Positions 1 through 9,284 are shown, counted from the stretch's first letter. The stretch: 64,000 bases of DNA from Capnocytophaga sp. oral taxon 863 str. F0517 (GCF_000466425.1 NZ_KE992117.1:139037-203036); one strand, 5' to 3'. Notes: generated by a model from the sequence alone, not told the origin. Numbers and translations: made by a program.

Positions 1-860
1 ATAATAGGAATACCAAAACCTTCAAAAACAGAGGGATAGCAAAAAATAGTAGCCATTTGGTATATCATAGCGAGCTCCTGCATGGATACCCCAGAGAGTA
101 CCCTTACCTGTGATTGCATATCATTTTCTTTGCAATAAGCCTCTATCTTCTCATAATAGGCTGTTTTTTTTCCTACCATAATCAGCGGCAAGTCTGTCCC
201 CTTGAGGGCTTTTACAATCTCCAAAGCGTTCTTTCGCTGCTCTATAGCCCCTACATTGAGAACAAATCGGTCGGGTAGAGCATATTTTTCTCTTACTTTG
301 GCTTTTTCTTCCTCCGTATAAATTTGCTTAAAAGCGGCATGACATCCCTGATATACTACCGATATTTTATTAGGATCTATATGGAAATAATCTACTATAT
401 CCCGCTTGGTTTGTTCGCTGATGGCAATAATGTGCTGCGCCTTTTGAGCAGCATAGCGAAACTTGAGAGTATGTATTTTTCTATCAAAAGTACTGTACCA
501 CTGGGGAAAACGCAGGAAAATAAGGTCATGTATGGTTACTACTGTAGGAACATATTTGTATATACCCACCGAAATCTCCCCAGAAAGACCATGATAAATA
601 TCTAATTGCTGCTCTCTGGCAAGTGCTGTGATATGGAAGAGCCTCCAAAGACTTTTTAGTTTTCTCCAAAAAAAGCCTTTAGGATTGAGCTCGATAGTCC
701 TTGGGGTGAGCTTTACCCCTAAGAATTTCCTTTTTTTTGGGTTAAAAAGTACTAATTCCGCTTCTGTTCTCTCTTGCAAGATACGAATCAGGTCGCGGCT
801 GTAGTTACCCAAACCGCGAAAGTTATGAAAAGCCCGCTTGGCATCAAATCCTATTTTCAT
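1..860 (-). CDS. Glycosyltransferase, GT4/group 1 type (3' end outside window)
   Basis: About 286 N-terminal residues of a GT-B fold glycosyltransferase are visible, and the C-terminus lies beyond base 1. The protein opens MKIGFDAKRAFHNFRGLGNY, the usual glycine-rich N-terminal nucleotide-sugar transferase start, contains a TIHDLIF segment, and near the edge reads SVFEGFGIP, the donor-binding E-x-GFG part of the EX7E motif typical of GT family 4. The ATG at 860-858 overlaps the TGA of uvrA (859-857) as ATGA, so translation is probably coupled to uvrA. The role would be transfer of a sugar from an activated donor in surface polysaccharide or glycan synthesis. The acceptor cannot be inferred from sequence. 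Confidence 0.88.
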   Translation of the reverse strand, partial: MKIGFDAKRAFHNFRGLGNYSRDLIRILQERTEAELVLFNPKKRKFLGVKLTPRTIELNPKGFFWRKLKSLWRLFHITALAREQQLDIYHGLSGEISVGIYKYVPTVVTIHDLIFLRFPQWYSTFDRKIHTLKFRYAAQKAQHIIAISEQTKRDIVDYFHIDPNKISVVYQGCHAAFKQIYTEEEKAKVREKYALPDRFVLNVGAIEQRKNALEIVKALKGTDLPLIMVGKKTAYYEKIEAYCKENDMQSQVRVLSGVSMQELAMIYQMATIFCYPSVFEGFGIPI

Positions 861-3697
861 TTCATTGTCTTTAAAACCTCTTTCAAAAACTTGGCTGTGT
901 AGCTCTTCTTACTCTTAGCTACTTCCTCTGGAGTCCCCATGGCAACTACTTGCCCTCCTCCTTTGCCTCCCTCAGGGCCTATATCTATGAGGTAGTCCAT
1001 CATCTTAATCACATCAAGGTTATGTTCTATAATAAGTACGGTATTGCCTTTTTCAGTGAGTTTGTTAAGCACCTCCATAAGGATCTTTATATCTTCGAAG
1101 TGAAGTCCCGTAGTAGGTTCATCCAAGATATAGAAAGTATTACCCGTATCACGCTTGGAAAGTTCGGTAGCCAGCTTGATACGCTGTGCCTCCCCCCCTG
1201 AAAGGGTCGTAGAGGGTTGCCCTAAGGTGATATAACCCAAGCCTACTTCCTGTATGGTCTTGAGCTTTCGATAGATTTTAGGTATAGGTTCAAAGAAAGC
1301 CACTGCCTCGTCTATAGTCATAGCCAGTACATCGGCTATGGATTTTCCTTTGTAGCGAATCTCAAGAGTTTCTCGGTTAAAGCGCTTGCCATGGCAGGTC
1401 TCACACTCAACCATAACATCGGGGAGGAAATTCATTTCGATCACCTTCATTCCTCCTCCTTCGCAGGTCTCACAGCGGCCACCTTTGACATTAAAGCTAA
1501 AACGTCCCGGCTTATAGCCCCGAATCATCGCCTCCGGAGTATGGGTAAAGAGGTCTCGTATTTCAGCAAAAACACCTGTATAAGTAGCAGGATTGGAGCG
1601 CGGAATACGCCCAATGGGAGATTGATCTATGTCAATTACCTTATCGATATGTTCCAAACCAAGAATCTGCTTATAAGGCATCGGTTTTTTCAGTGCATGA
1701 TAGAAATGAGTATTGAGGATAGGGTAAAGTGTCTCGTTAATTAAGGTAGATTTGCCAGAACCTGATACACCTGTTATCCCTATCATCATTCCTAAAGGGA
1801 ATTTGACCGATACATTTTTGAGATTATTCCCCGTACAACCTATCAGTTCTAAAAAATGTCCATTACCCTCACGTCGTTTCAGAGGCACCTCTATAGCGCG
1901 TTCTCCATTGAGATAAGAGGCCGTCAGGGTATGTGCCTTGAGCATCTGCTTGGGAGTACCGGAAAAGATCACCTCTCCCCCCCCCTTACCAGCCTTGGGG
2001 CCTATATCAATCACATAATCGGCATGTAGCATCATATCGGCATCATGTTCTACTACTACTACCGAATTGCCTATATCACGAAGCGATTTAAGTGAATTGA
2101 TCAATCGCTCATTATCCCGCTGATGTAATCCAATACTAGGTTCGTCCAAGGTGTAGAGTACGTTGGTGAGCTTTGAGCCTATTTGAGTTGCCAATCGGAT
2201 CCGTTGTGCCTCTCCCCCTGAAAGTGTCTTAGAGCTTCTTCCTAAGGAAAGATAATCCAATCCCACATCTAAGAGAAAACGCAGCCGTTCACTGATTTCT
2301 TTAAGAATCTCATAAGCTATTTTTTGCTGGCGGTCGGATAATTTTTCAGGCAAGGTATCAAACCACTGCATCAGCTCGGCTATATCCATGGCAGAAAGCT
2401 CGGCTATATTCTTATCTGCAATACGGAAGTACAAGGCTTCTTTGCGCAAGCGAGTTCCCTCGCACTCCGGACAAGGCTTTTCTTCCATAAAATCCTTCGC
2501 CCAACGCTGCGTGGAGGCGCTACTCTCTGTATCTTGGTATTGTTGTTCTATAAAATTGACAATTCCTTCAAAATCAATAGAGAAATCACGAGTTATCCCC
2601 ATCACTTCGGATTTTTCTGAGAATTTCTCTTTTCCTCCAAAGAGAATCATATCTATAGCCTCCTTGGGGAGCTTCTCTACTGGATCGGAGAGTTTGTGAC
2701 CAAACTTCCTTAGTATGGTTTCCAATTGCTGGAATATCCAAGTCTTCTTCTCAGCTCCTATTGCGGTGATCGCTCCTTGTTTGATAGAGAGCGACATATC
2801 GGGAATGAGTTTGCTCAGCGTAACCTCCTGTACTGTACCCAATCCATTACAGTGCGGACACATCCCCTTGGGAGAGTTGAAAGAGAAAGTATTAGGTTCA
2901 GGCAGAGGATAGGAAATCCCTGTGGTCGGACACATAAGGTTACGGCTGAAATAACGGGGTGTTGTGCTCTTATCGGCCAAAATCATCAGGATCCCATTGC
3001 CATGGCGCATGGCCGTTTGTATACTTTCGGAAAGGCGATGCTGGGTCGTATCGTTATGCTTGATTTCTAAGCGATCAATCACCACTTCTATATCATGGGT
3101 TTTGTAGCGATCGAGCTTCATTCCATACTCTATTTCTCGGATTTGGCCATCCACTCGGACTTTTAGGAATCCCTGCTTGGCAATTTGCTCAAAAAGCTCA
3201 CGATAATGTCCTTTGCGAGACTGTATAATAGGAGCTAAGATATGAATTGTCTTTCCTTGATACTCTTGAAGGATCAATTCTTGTATTTGACTATCGGTAT
3301 AGCTAACCATCTTTTCTCCTGTACGATAGCTATAAGCATCCGAAGCACGCGCATAGAGCAAGCGCAAGAAGTCATAAATCTCGGTAATCGTCCCCACGGT
3401 AGAGCGAGGCGACTTGGAAGTAGTTTTCTGTTCGATGGCAATCACAGGAGAAAGCCCATCTATCTTATCTACATCAGGACGTTCCAGTCCGCCTAAAAAC
3501 TGACGAGCGTAGGCAGAGAAAGTCTCTATATAGCGGCGCTGTCCCTCTGCATAGATGGTGTCAAATACCAAAGATGACTTACCGCTACCCGATAAGCCCG
3601 TAACGACGACCAGTTCATAACGAGGAATCTGTACATCTATATCCTTGAGATTATGTACCCTTGCTCCTTGTACTATTATATTTTTATCTTTTTTCAT
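857..3697 (-). CDS. uvrA: Excinuclease ABC subunit A
   Basis: UvrA is the damage-sensing ATPase of nucleotide excision repair and loads UvrB. The 946-residue protein has two ABC modules. Walker A motifs are GLSGSGKSS near residue 33 and GVSGSGKST near 640, with two signatures LSGGEAQRIRLA and LSGGEAQRIKLA. A zinc module with CETCEGGG and CETCHGKRF lies around residue 740, and an earlier CPHCNG pair is also present. The start at 3697 (MKKDKNIIVQGARVHN) is preferred because the 17 residues encoded upstream (to 3748) are not family-like. The gene overlaps the following glycosyltransferase by four bases. A long inverted repeat with a TAnnTTTG box lies upstream (3729-3785). Confidence 0.98.
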   Translation of the reverse strand: MKKDKNIIVQGARVHNLKDIDVQIPRYELVVVTGLSGSGKSSLVFDTIYAEGQRRYIETFSAYARQFLGGLERPDVDKIDGLSPVIAIEQKTTSKSPRSTVGTITEIYDFLRLLYARASDAYSYRTGEKMVSYTDSQIQELILQEYQGKTIHILAPIIQSRKGHYRELFEQIAKQGFLKVRVDGQIREIEYGMKLDRYKTHDIEVVIDRLEIKHNDTTQHRLSESIQTAMRHGNGILMILADKSTTPRYFSRNLMCPTTGISYPLPEPNTFSFNSPKGMCPHCNGLGTVQEVTLSKLIPDMSLSIKQGAITAIGAEKKTWIFQQLETILRKFGHKLSDPVEKLPKEAIDMILFGGKEKFSEKSEVMGITRDFSIDFEGIVNFIEQQYQDTESSASTQRWAKDFMEEKPCPECEGTRLRKEALYFRIADKNIAELSAMDIAELMQWFDTLPEKLSDRQQKIAYEILKEISERLRFLLDVGLDYLSLGRSSKTLSGGEAQRIRLATQIGSKLTNVLYTLDEPSIGLHQRDNERLINSLKSLRDIGNSVVVVEHDADMMLHADYVIDIGPKAGKGGGEVIFSGTPKQMLKAHTLTASYLNGERAIEVPLKRREGNGHFLELIGCTGNNLKNVSVKFPLGMMIGITGVSGSGKSTLINETLYPILNTHFYHALKKPMPYKQILGLEHIDKVIDIDQSPIGRIPRSNPATYTGVFAEIRDLFTHTPEAMIRGYKPGRFSFNVKGGRCETCEGGGMKVIEMNFLPDVMVECETCHGKRFNRETLEIRYKGKSIADVLAMTIDEAVAFFEPIPKIYRKLKTIQEVGLGYITLGQPSTTLSGGEAQRIKLATELSKRDTGNTFYILDEPTTGLHFEDIKILMEVLNKLTEKGNTVLIIEHNLDVIKMMDYLIDIGPEGGKGGGQVVAMGTPEEVAKSKKSYTAKFLKEVLKTMK

Positions 3698-3728
3698 GTA
3701 TTGTAAAGCAAGCAAAATTAAAAGAAAG

Positions 3729-3785
3729 TACTTACTTTTGTTCCGCAAGCCTACCTATAGAGACTCGCTGCTACAAAAGTAAGTA
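3729..3785. repeat. 13-bp perfect inverted repeat upstream of uvrA
   Basis: Arms 3729-3741 and 3773-3785 (TACTTACTTTTGT and its exact reverse complement) are separated by 31 bases. Each arm contains TACTTTTG, a match to the TAnnTTTG -7 box. The right arm reads toward uvrA on the minus strand. It could be an operator or a hairpin in the uvrA leader. Confidence 0.6.
3774..3781 (-). promoter_or_regulatory. Candidate -7 box TACTTTTG for uvrA
   Basis: The minus-strand TACTTTTG fits TAnnTTTG and would give a leader of roughly 70 bases to the ATG at 3697. A second match, TAATTTTG (3720-3713), lies only about 16 bases from the start codon, so the choice between the two is open. Confidence 0.4.
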
Positions 3786-3824
3786 ACTCCTATTGAAAAA
3801 CTAATATTTAAGAAAAAACTATGT

Positions 3825-4490
3825 TTAGTTAAGAAACTTAGGAAGTTCCCAATGGTGTTTTATTGAAAGCATACGTACGGCAATCACCACACAGATGGTG
3901 ATGAAAACAACCCAATTGTGATAGTTAGCCATAATACCATTGAACAAGAAATAAACCGTACCTCCTGCTACACAGGCTGTAGCATAGATTTCTTTTTGGA
4001 AAATAGCAGGCATTCTGTTGGCTAAAACATCACGAATGACCCCTCCGAAACTTCCGGTCATGGTACCCAGTACAATGGCAATAGTAGGAGACAAATCAAA
4101 GCGAAGTGCTTTCTCCAACCCAATAATGGTGAACACCCCTAACCCTATCGCATCGAAGAGGAGCAACCAATAGTTCCAATGAGCGGCAAACTTGCTTTTG
4201 AAGAGGATGGTAAAGGCTACACTCAGGGCTATCATGAAGATATACATCAGGTTCTTCATCCAAAAAACCGGAATACTACCGATCATAATATCACGGAGTG
4301 TTCCTCCTCCTACTCCTGTTACAAAGGCTAAAATAAACATGCCAAAGACATCCATACGTCGTTCTAAACCGAGTAAGACTCCCGAAATTCCAAAGACAAA
4401 GGTACCGATAAGGTCCCATAGATAAATAGGGTCTGTAACGATCGCCGTCATCTCATGACTTAGGCTATCCCATAGTGTGAATTCGTCCAT
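3825..4490 (-). CDS. TRIC/UPF0126-type membrane channel protein
   Basis: A 221-residue integral membrane protein of the bacterial trimeric intracellular cation channel family (YicG/UPF0126). It has an internal duplication, and each half carries the family glycine-rich motif: GVGGGTLRDIMIG near residue 60 and GSFGGVIRDVLANRMP near 140. Six to seven hydrophobic helices are predicted by eye. Bacterial homologues are K+/Na+-permeable homotrimeric channels; the cargo here is inferred from the family. It follows the thioredoxin-like gene with only two bases between that gene's stop and this ATG, so the two are probably cotranscribed. Confidence 0.9.
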   Translation of the reverse strand: MDEFTLWDSLSHEMTAIVTDPIYLWDLIGTFVFGISGVLLGLERRMDVFGMFILAFVTGVGGGTLRDIMIGSIPVFWMKNLMYIFMIALSVAFTILFKSKFAAHWNYWLLLFDAIGLGVFTIIGLEKALRFDLSPTIAIVLGTMTGSFGGVIRDVLANRMPAIFQKEIYATACVAGGTVYFLFNGIMANYHNWVVFITICVVIAVRMLSIKHHWELPKFLN

Positions 4491-4492
4491 TT

Positions 4493-4795
4493 TTATGATT
4501 CTATAAAAGGTTTGAGTGCATTAATAAGACTATCGGTAGGTTGTAAGGCTTCGGTACGCCATACAAGCTCTCCCCTATGGAAGATCATATAAGTAGGTAT
4601 CCCATTGATCTGCAATTGCTTGGTGAGTTCCTTATTCTTATCTATATCTATTTTGATCACACGTACCGCCTCACCTAAGGTATCAGCCACTTGCTGGATG
4701 GAAGTGTTCACATCATCGGTCAGATAATGCCAGCCCGCATAAAAAACGATAAGAACAGGCTTGCTAGTACTTATTATATCTCCAAATACTGACAT
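4493..4795 (-). CDS. Thioredoxin-fold protein lacking the CXXC active site
   Basis: A 100-residue single-domain protein with the thioredoxin topology: beta strand LIVFYAGWHYLTDD, IKIDIDKNKELTKQL, and cis-proline strand NGIPTYMIFHRGEL. At the place of WCGPC it reads WHYLTDD, so both redox cysteines are missing and thiol-disulfide exchange is not expected. The cis-Pro is retained. A chaperone-like or protein-binding role is plausible but unproven. No signal peptide is seen, so it is cytoplasmic. It is directly upstream of the TRIC-like channel gene and is preceded by a good -7 box at 4855-4848. Confidence 0.8.
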   Translation of the reverse strand: MSVFGDIISTSKPVLIVFYAGWHYLTDDVNTSIQQVADTLGEAVRVIKIDIDKNKELTKQLQINGIPTYMIFHRGELVWRTEALQPTDSLINALKPFIES

Positions 4796-4847
4796 ATTTA
4801 CTATAGTTTTATTTTACAAAAAATATCATTGGCTTGCTATTGCGCTG

Positions 4848-4855
4848 CAAATATA
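4848..4855 (-). promoter_or_regulatory. -7 box TATATTTG for the thioredoxin-like/TRIC pair
   Basis: The minus-strand TATATTTG is a perfect TAnnTTTG match about 50 bases before the ATG at 4795. Confidence 0.55.
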
Positions 4856-4890
4856 AGATTTTTTCCTGAATTAAGTTAAAAATGATAGCT

Positions 4891-6123
4891 TTAATTTTGA
4901 GGATTAGCAGGGGTGTTTTTATCCTTTTTTTTCAGTTCGATCACTGTAATTTCAGGAGGCATCCCCACGCGACCTGGAAAAGCCAAGTAGCCAAAGCCTC
5001 GATTCACATTGATATATTTACCTTTTTCTTTGTATATTCCTCCCCAATATTTGTAACGCCAACTAGCAGGACTCCACTTAATCACCCCTGGTATCTCTAT
5101 ACCAAACTGCATCCCATGAGTATGTCCACTTAGGGTCAGGTGAATAAACTTAGGATGATCCATCGCTTCATATTGCCAGTGTGTGGGATCATGTGAGAGT
5201 AGAATTTTGAAATCCTTCTTATCCACCTCTTGCAAGGCCTCTCGGAGATTTCCTTTTTTAATAAACCCCTGTCCCCAGTTTTCCACTCCTACCACCGCAA
5301 TACGTTGCTGGCCACGGGATAGAAATACAGATTCATTATTGAGCAGACAAAAGCCCAATTGCTGGTGTATTGCCTTGAGATCTTCTAAGTTTTTAATCTT
5401 ATCCTGCTCTGAATCCCACTGCACATAATCTCCATAATCATGATTCCCCAATACAGAGTATACCCCATCCTTGGCATGCAATTGCTTGAAATGAGAGATC
5501 CATGGAAGCATCTCCTCCGCTCTATTGTTGACCAAATCTCCCGTAAAGAAGATTACATCACCTTTTTGAGCATTGATCATATCTATTCCATATTGTACTT
5601 TTTCAACATCATCAAAACTTCCTGAATGAATGTCAGAGATATGCACAACTCTATAGCCATCAAAAGCATCAGGAAGGTCATCAAAATAAAGCGTATGCTT
5701 GATGACACGGAAGTTATACTTACCCCAGAGCATTCCATAAATCATCCCCGCAAAAGGAATAGCGGCCACTCCCATCCCTATAAGACTTACAAAACGCCTA
5801 CGAGAGGGAATTACTTTTTCTTTTTTCATCCGGAAGGGCGCACAGAGCAAGCGGACTAAGGTTTCTGCTAAGAAAAATACACTTATAAGCGTAGCCAATA
5901 AGAGCCATGAAAGAAAAAGTCCAAAAGAAAACTGCCTATGGTGATCCCATACTCCTGAAAAAGATTCATTCCAATAGTAGAGGAAATAGAAAAAGAAAAA
6001 AGCCGATAGTAAATAATATAGGTAAGTAAAAACCTTATACTTCACGGCCTTACGTACACAAAAAGCACTCAAGAGTACCATCAGTACATAGAAGATACAA
6101 AAATAATTAATAAAATGATGCAT
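4891..6123 (-). CDS. Membrane-anchored metallophosphoesterase
   Basis: A 410-residue protein. The N-terminal ~150 residues contain about four hydrophobic segments, followed by a calcineurin-like phosphoesterase domain with the metal ligand motifs in order: DIHSGSF, GDLVNN, LGNHDYGD, LSHDP and SGHTHGMQ. The short basic stretch SRRRFVSLIGMG before the last membrane segment resembles a twin-arginine-like motif but is internal. The family (YkuE/YaeI-like) includes lipid A precursor and phosphodiester hydrolases; the substrate is not determinable here. A perfect -7 box TACTTTTG lies at 6154-6147, about 25 bases before the ATG. Confidence 0.9.
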   Translation of the reverse strand: MHHFINYFCIFYVLMVLLSAFCVRKAVKYKVFTYLYYLLSAFFFFYFLYYWNESFSGVWDHHRQFSFGLFLSWLLLATLISVFFLAETLVRLLCAPFRMKKEKVIPSRRRFVSLIGMGVAAIPFAGMIYGMLWGKYNFRVIKHTLYFDDLPDAFDGYRVVHISDIHSGSFDDVEKVQYGIDMINAQKGDVIFFTGDLVNNRAEEMLPWISHFKQLHAKDGVYSVLGNHDYGDYVQWDSEQDKIKNLEDLKAIHQQLGFCLLNNESVFLSRGQQRIAVVGVENWGQGFIKKGNLREALQEVDKKDFKILLSHDPTHWQYEAMDHPKFIHLTLSGHTHGMQFGIEIPGVIKWSPASWRYKYWGGIYKEKGKYINVNRGFGYLAFPGRVGMPPEITVIELKKKDKNTPANPQN

Positions 6124-6146
6124 TTCCTATCCTGTTAAACAGCCTG

Positions 6147-6154
6147 CAAAAGTA
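6147..6154 (-). promoter_or_regulatory. -7 box TACTTTTG for the metallophosphoesterase
   Basis: Perfect TAnnTTTG on the minus strand 24 bases upstream of the ATG at 6123. Confidence 0.5.
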
Positions 6155-6207
6155 CAACAAAAAGGGACAATACAGCACTATAATAAAGATATTTTTAACA
6201 AAAACAA

Positions 6208-8250
6208 CTATTTGGGATAGGCAATCCGCAAGTGATAGATATTAAAGAGCTTTTCCTTGAGTACCTTCTTGATTTTCTCAATGTCTTTGAAGGTAATATC
6301 AGCATTGAGATATTGTTTTTCCTCTATTTGTTTTTTAATAATAGCCTCCACCAAGGCATCAATGGCCTCTGTAGTAGGATTGACCAAACTCTTGGAGGCC
6401 GCCTCTACCGAATCGGACATCATAAGGATAGCCGTCTCCTTGGAAAAAGGAATAGGCCCTGAGTAGCGAAAATCATCCTCATTGAAGGGTTCTCCCGAAT
6501 CTAATTGCTTCTTATAGAAATAGTAAATGAGGCTATTACCATGATGTGTTCGGATAAAATCAATGATATGGTCAGGGATATTGTTGGCACGCGCCATCTC
6601 GATACCATCTATCACATGGCTCTTGATAATCTTAGCACTTTCTACCGCTGTAAGCTCGTCATGGGGATTGACTGAAGTCTTTTGGTTCTCTGTAAAGAAG
6701 AGCGGATTCTTCATCTTCCCTATATCATGATAGAGAGCACCTACACGTACTAGCATCGCATTGGCTCCAATGGCAAGAGCACTGGCCTCCGCCAAGTTCG
6801 AGACCTGCAGAGAGTGTTGGAAAGAGCCTGGTGCCTTTTCAGAGAGTTCCCTTAGGAGCTTATTATGGGTATCAGAGAGTTCCAAAAGGGATACATTGGA
6901 TACCAAGCCGAATATCTTCTCATATATATAAGTGAGTGGTTGTAAGAATAGGGTCAAAAAGCCATTAAGGATAAAGAGCCCAATGGTAGGATAGTGAATT
7001 CCATGAAGGCTCCCTGTGGATATCATCAGCTGACACAGATAGGTTACAATATAAGCCAAAACAATGTAAGTAATGGTAAGAAATAGATTAATCCTATAGT
7101 GCATCCCTTTGGTATCGAACAAAAGTACGCCTGCTACAATAGCATTGGTATAGATGAATTGAAAACTATTGGGTACCACAAAGCCTATAAGCAGCAAGGT
7201 AATCAGGTATAAAAACATTCCCAAACGCAGGTCAAAGAAAGCCTTCATCACCAAAGGAAAGATACAGATAGGTAAGGCATAGATGTAGTCCGTATCCACC
7301 CTCGCTGTCCAGGATATTCCTGCGACAAAGAGCAATATCGTGGTAAAGATCAGCGTTACAATATTGTTGTTGTCAAATAATTCTTTCTTAAAATGATACA
7401 GATAGAGCAGTATCATACTCACTAACATAGAAATAATGAGTATATATCCCAAAAATGACAAGGTTGTGAGATGTTCTGCCCCATTAAGGGCGTATTCCTT
7501 CTGCAAAGAAGAAAGCATCGTAAGTCGCTCTCCGGAGACAAACTGTCCTTTTTCTATAATCAATTGTCCCTTTTTGACAATTCCATAAGAATGAACTATA
7601 TTCTTAAGTTGTTCCTCTAAAGTTCGTTGCGTAAAATACTCATTGACAAAAATATCGGGCAACATCACCTCTGATAGAATTGCATAGTAAGTATCCATAT
7701 AGGGCGCAAAGGGCTTTTCTGAAAAATAGGAAAGCACTGCATCTTTGGTTTGGTTCAGAAAGAAAAATTTGGTAGGTGCAAAAGTAAATACTTCATTTCC
7801 CTCTACTAAGAAAACCTTCTTATCTGTCAGCTCATCAGAGGCATAGAATACTCCATAGTGATAAGCTTTTTTAAGAAAATCCTCCCCTTTGTGCACAAGT
7901 TTTTCTTGAAGAACAGGCTCTTCAGAGGCGAAGTAAGTCCTTGCTTTCAGGTAATAATTCTTTTGAACAGAAGCCAAGACCGTTGTATCCCTAAAAAAAT
8001 AAGTAGGTGATTGACTTTCTATATATTCCTTTTCCTTGGAAAGCTGCTCATTTGTTTTTTTCAAAGTAAAATCAAAAGGAGCATATAACGCAGGATATAA
8101 CCATGGTTTCCCTGCCTGAAACTCATAGGAGAACTTGCTTCCTTTGGGCAAAAGAAAGCTCATAGCCACCACAAGTACTACTGCCAAGAAGAGCTTGTAG
8201 AGCAATCCTTGCTTAGCATATAGTTTGTACCAAAAATGTTTTATAGCCAT
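6208..8250 (-). CDS. 7TM-HD domain phosphodiesterase (PgpH/YqfF-like)
   Basis: A 680-residue membrane protein. A first transmembrane helix near the N-terminus is followed by an extracytoplasmic domain (about residues 50-255), then a bundle of about seven helices (about 265-460), then a cytoplasmic HD hydrolase domain. The HD motif is LYHDIGKMKNP, with downstream HVIDGIEMAR and RTHHGNSLIYYFY. This is the architecture of the 7TMR-HDED family, whose member PgpH hydrolyses cyclic di-AMP, so a c-di-AMP phosphodiesterase role is the best guess. It starts 21 bases after the stop of the amidinotransferase-family gene and may be cotranscribed with it. Confidence 0.92.
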   Translation of the reverse strand: MAIKHFWYKLYAKQGLLYKLFLAVVLVVAMSFLLPKGSKFSYEFQAGKPWLYPALYAPFDFTLKKTNEQLSKEKEYIESQSPTYFFRDTTVLASVQKNYYLKARTYFASEEPVLQEKLVHKGEDFLKKAYHYGVFYASDELTDKKVFLVEGNEVFTFAPTKFFFLNQTKDAVLSYFSEKPFAPYMDTYYAILSEVMLPDIFVNEYFTQRTLEEQLKNIVHSYGIVKKGQLIIEKGQFVSGERLTMLSSLQKEYALNGAEHLTTLSFLGYILIISMLVSMILLYLYHFKKELFDNNNIVTLIFTTILLFVAGISWTARVDTDYIYALPICIFPLVMKAFFDLRLGMFLYLITLLLIGFVVPNSFQFIYTNAIVAGVLLFDTKGMHYRINLFLTITYIVLAYIVTYLCQLMISTGSLHGIHYPTIGLFILNGFLTLFLQPLTYIYEKIFGLVSNVSLLELSDTHNKLLRELSEKAPGSFQHSLQVSNLAEASALAIGANAMLVRVGALYHDIGKMKNPLFFTENQKTSVNPHDELTAVESAKIIKSHVIDGIEMARANNIPDHIIDFIRTHHGNSLIYYFYKKQLDSGEPFNEDDFRYSGPIPFSKETAILMMSDSVEAASKSLVNPTTEAIDALVEAIIKKQIEEKQYLNADITFKDIEKIKKVLKEKLFNIYHLRIAYPK

Positions 8251-8271
8251 AAGTATATGGATTAGAAACGA

Positions 8272-9183
8272 TTAGTCTCTTAGTAAAGGCAAAGTAGAGC
8301 AACGCAAAAGCCCTTCCTGCTTGGCAATCTCGGCATAGGGGATCTCTTCTACTGTAAAGCCTTGTGCCCGAAGCCAATTATTCAGGCGCGTAAAACTACG
8401 TTCGGAAACTACCACCTCAGAGGAGATAGAGAATACATTGCTGAACATTTGGTACATCTCGTCTCTCTCTATGTGGAAAAGGTTGTCCTTGCCAAAGAGA
8501 TTCACTAAGTATTGATATTCCGCCTCATTACGGAATCCCCCTTTGTAGATAATCCCCTTATTTGTTCCTACTGGCTGAAAACAACAATCCAAGTGAAGGG
8601 CGTTATCACGAGGTTCAGTATTGGACTTAACCAAATCAAAAGCCTTTACTATTTTGTTAGGAAAGAGAGCCTTAAGGAACTCTACCCCTTCCCTATTGGT
8701 ACGTGCGGTCTTATAATTTGCATAATCTGCTCCATTGTAAGTACCTACAAAGATATGGTCATTCCAAGGCATCACATCCCCTCCCTCAATATGCACCTCT
8801 GCTGGAGGTACTATATATTGAGATACTGGAATCTGACGAATGATATATTCTATCGCTTGGAACTCCTCCTCTCGATCAGGAAGAATATTGGCCTTAATAA
8901 ACTTGTCCTCAATGACAAAACCAATATCGCGGGTAAAAATCTGGTTGCAATTCTCTATTAGTTCAGGTCGATATACTTTTACCTCATATTTTTTAAGAAC
9001 CTCGGCGAAAGCCTCCATTTCAGGAATCATATCTTCTTCTAAGGGATAAGTTCCTGCTAATATATGTTCTAAGGATTTAGGATCATAAGCCTCTTGGGCA
9101 GTAGGAGTAGCCCCATTGCTCTGAGCAGTTCCTAAAACTACAGCCCGTAGGCGATTGGTCTCATTGGTAACATGTATTTTCAT
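8272..9183 (-). CDS. Amidinotransferase/DDAH-family protein
   Basis: A 303-residue protein of the guanidino-group-modifying superfamily (arginine deiminase, dimethylargininase, amidinotransferase). Visible motifs are FTRDIGFV, HIEGGDVMPWN, the His segment LHLDCCFQPVG and the nucleophile segment LRCSTLPLLRD at the C-terminus, so the Asp/His/Cys catalytic set appears complete. It would act on arginine or a methylated guanidino compound; the exact substrate is undecided. The start at 9183 (MKIHVTNETN) is chosen over codons at 9204 or 9192 because a -7 box TACCTTTG overlaps that upstream stretch at 9209-9202. Confidence 0.88.
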   Translation of the reverse strand: MKIHVTNETNRLRAVVLGTAQSNGATPTAQEAYDPKSLEHILAGTYPLEEDMIPEMEAFAEVLKKYEVKVYRPELIENCNQIFTRDIGFVIEDKFIKANILPDREEEFQAIEYIIRQIPVSQYIVPPAEVHIEGGDVMPWNDHIFVGTYNGADYANYKTARTNREGVEFLKALFPNKIVKAFDLVKSNTEPRDNALHLDCCFQPVGTNKGIIYKGGFRNEAEYQYLVNLFGKDNLFHIERDEMYQMFSNVFSISSEVVVSERSFTRLNNWLRAQGFTVEEIPYAEIAKQEGLLRCSTLPLLRD

Positions 9184-9201
9184 TGGGATCATTTTTTTTT
9201 G

Positions 9202-9209
9202 CAAAGGTA
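9202..9209 (-). promoter_or_regulatory. -7 box TACCTTTG for the amidinotransferase-family gene
   Basis: Minus-strand TAnnTTTG match 19 bases before the ATG at 9183. A second overlapping match, TATTTTTG, sits at 9217-9210. Confidence 0.5.
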
Positions 9210-9243
9210 CAAAAATATATTATGTCATTGTGAATTATTTTGT

Positions 9244-9274
9244 TTTGCTCTGAAAGAAAAAAATTATACCTTTG
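9244..9274 (+). promoter_or_regulatory. -33/-7 promoter for the 9366 gene
   Basis: TTTG at 9244-9247 and TACCTTTG at 9267-9274 are 19 bases apart, a good Bacteroidota housekeeping promoter. The predicted start of transcription lies just before a 12-bp hairpin (9285-9316). Confidence 0.6.
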
Positions 9275-9284
9275 CCTTGCCTAG

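Noticed and set aside
324..605. Plus-strand frame of 93 codons
   Set aside because: It runs antisense to the glycosyltransferase, which has clear family motifs on the minus strand. No promoter or family signal supports it.
4830..4850. Sigma-54 site near the thioredoxin-like gene
   Set aside because: TTGG and GC are nine rather than ten bases apart and lie on the wrong strand for the gene.
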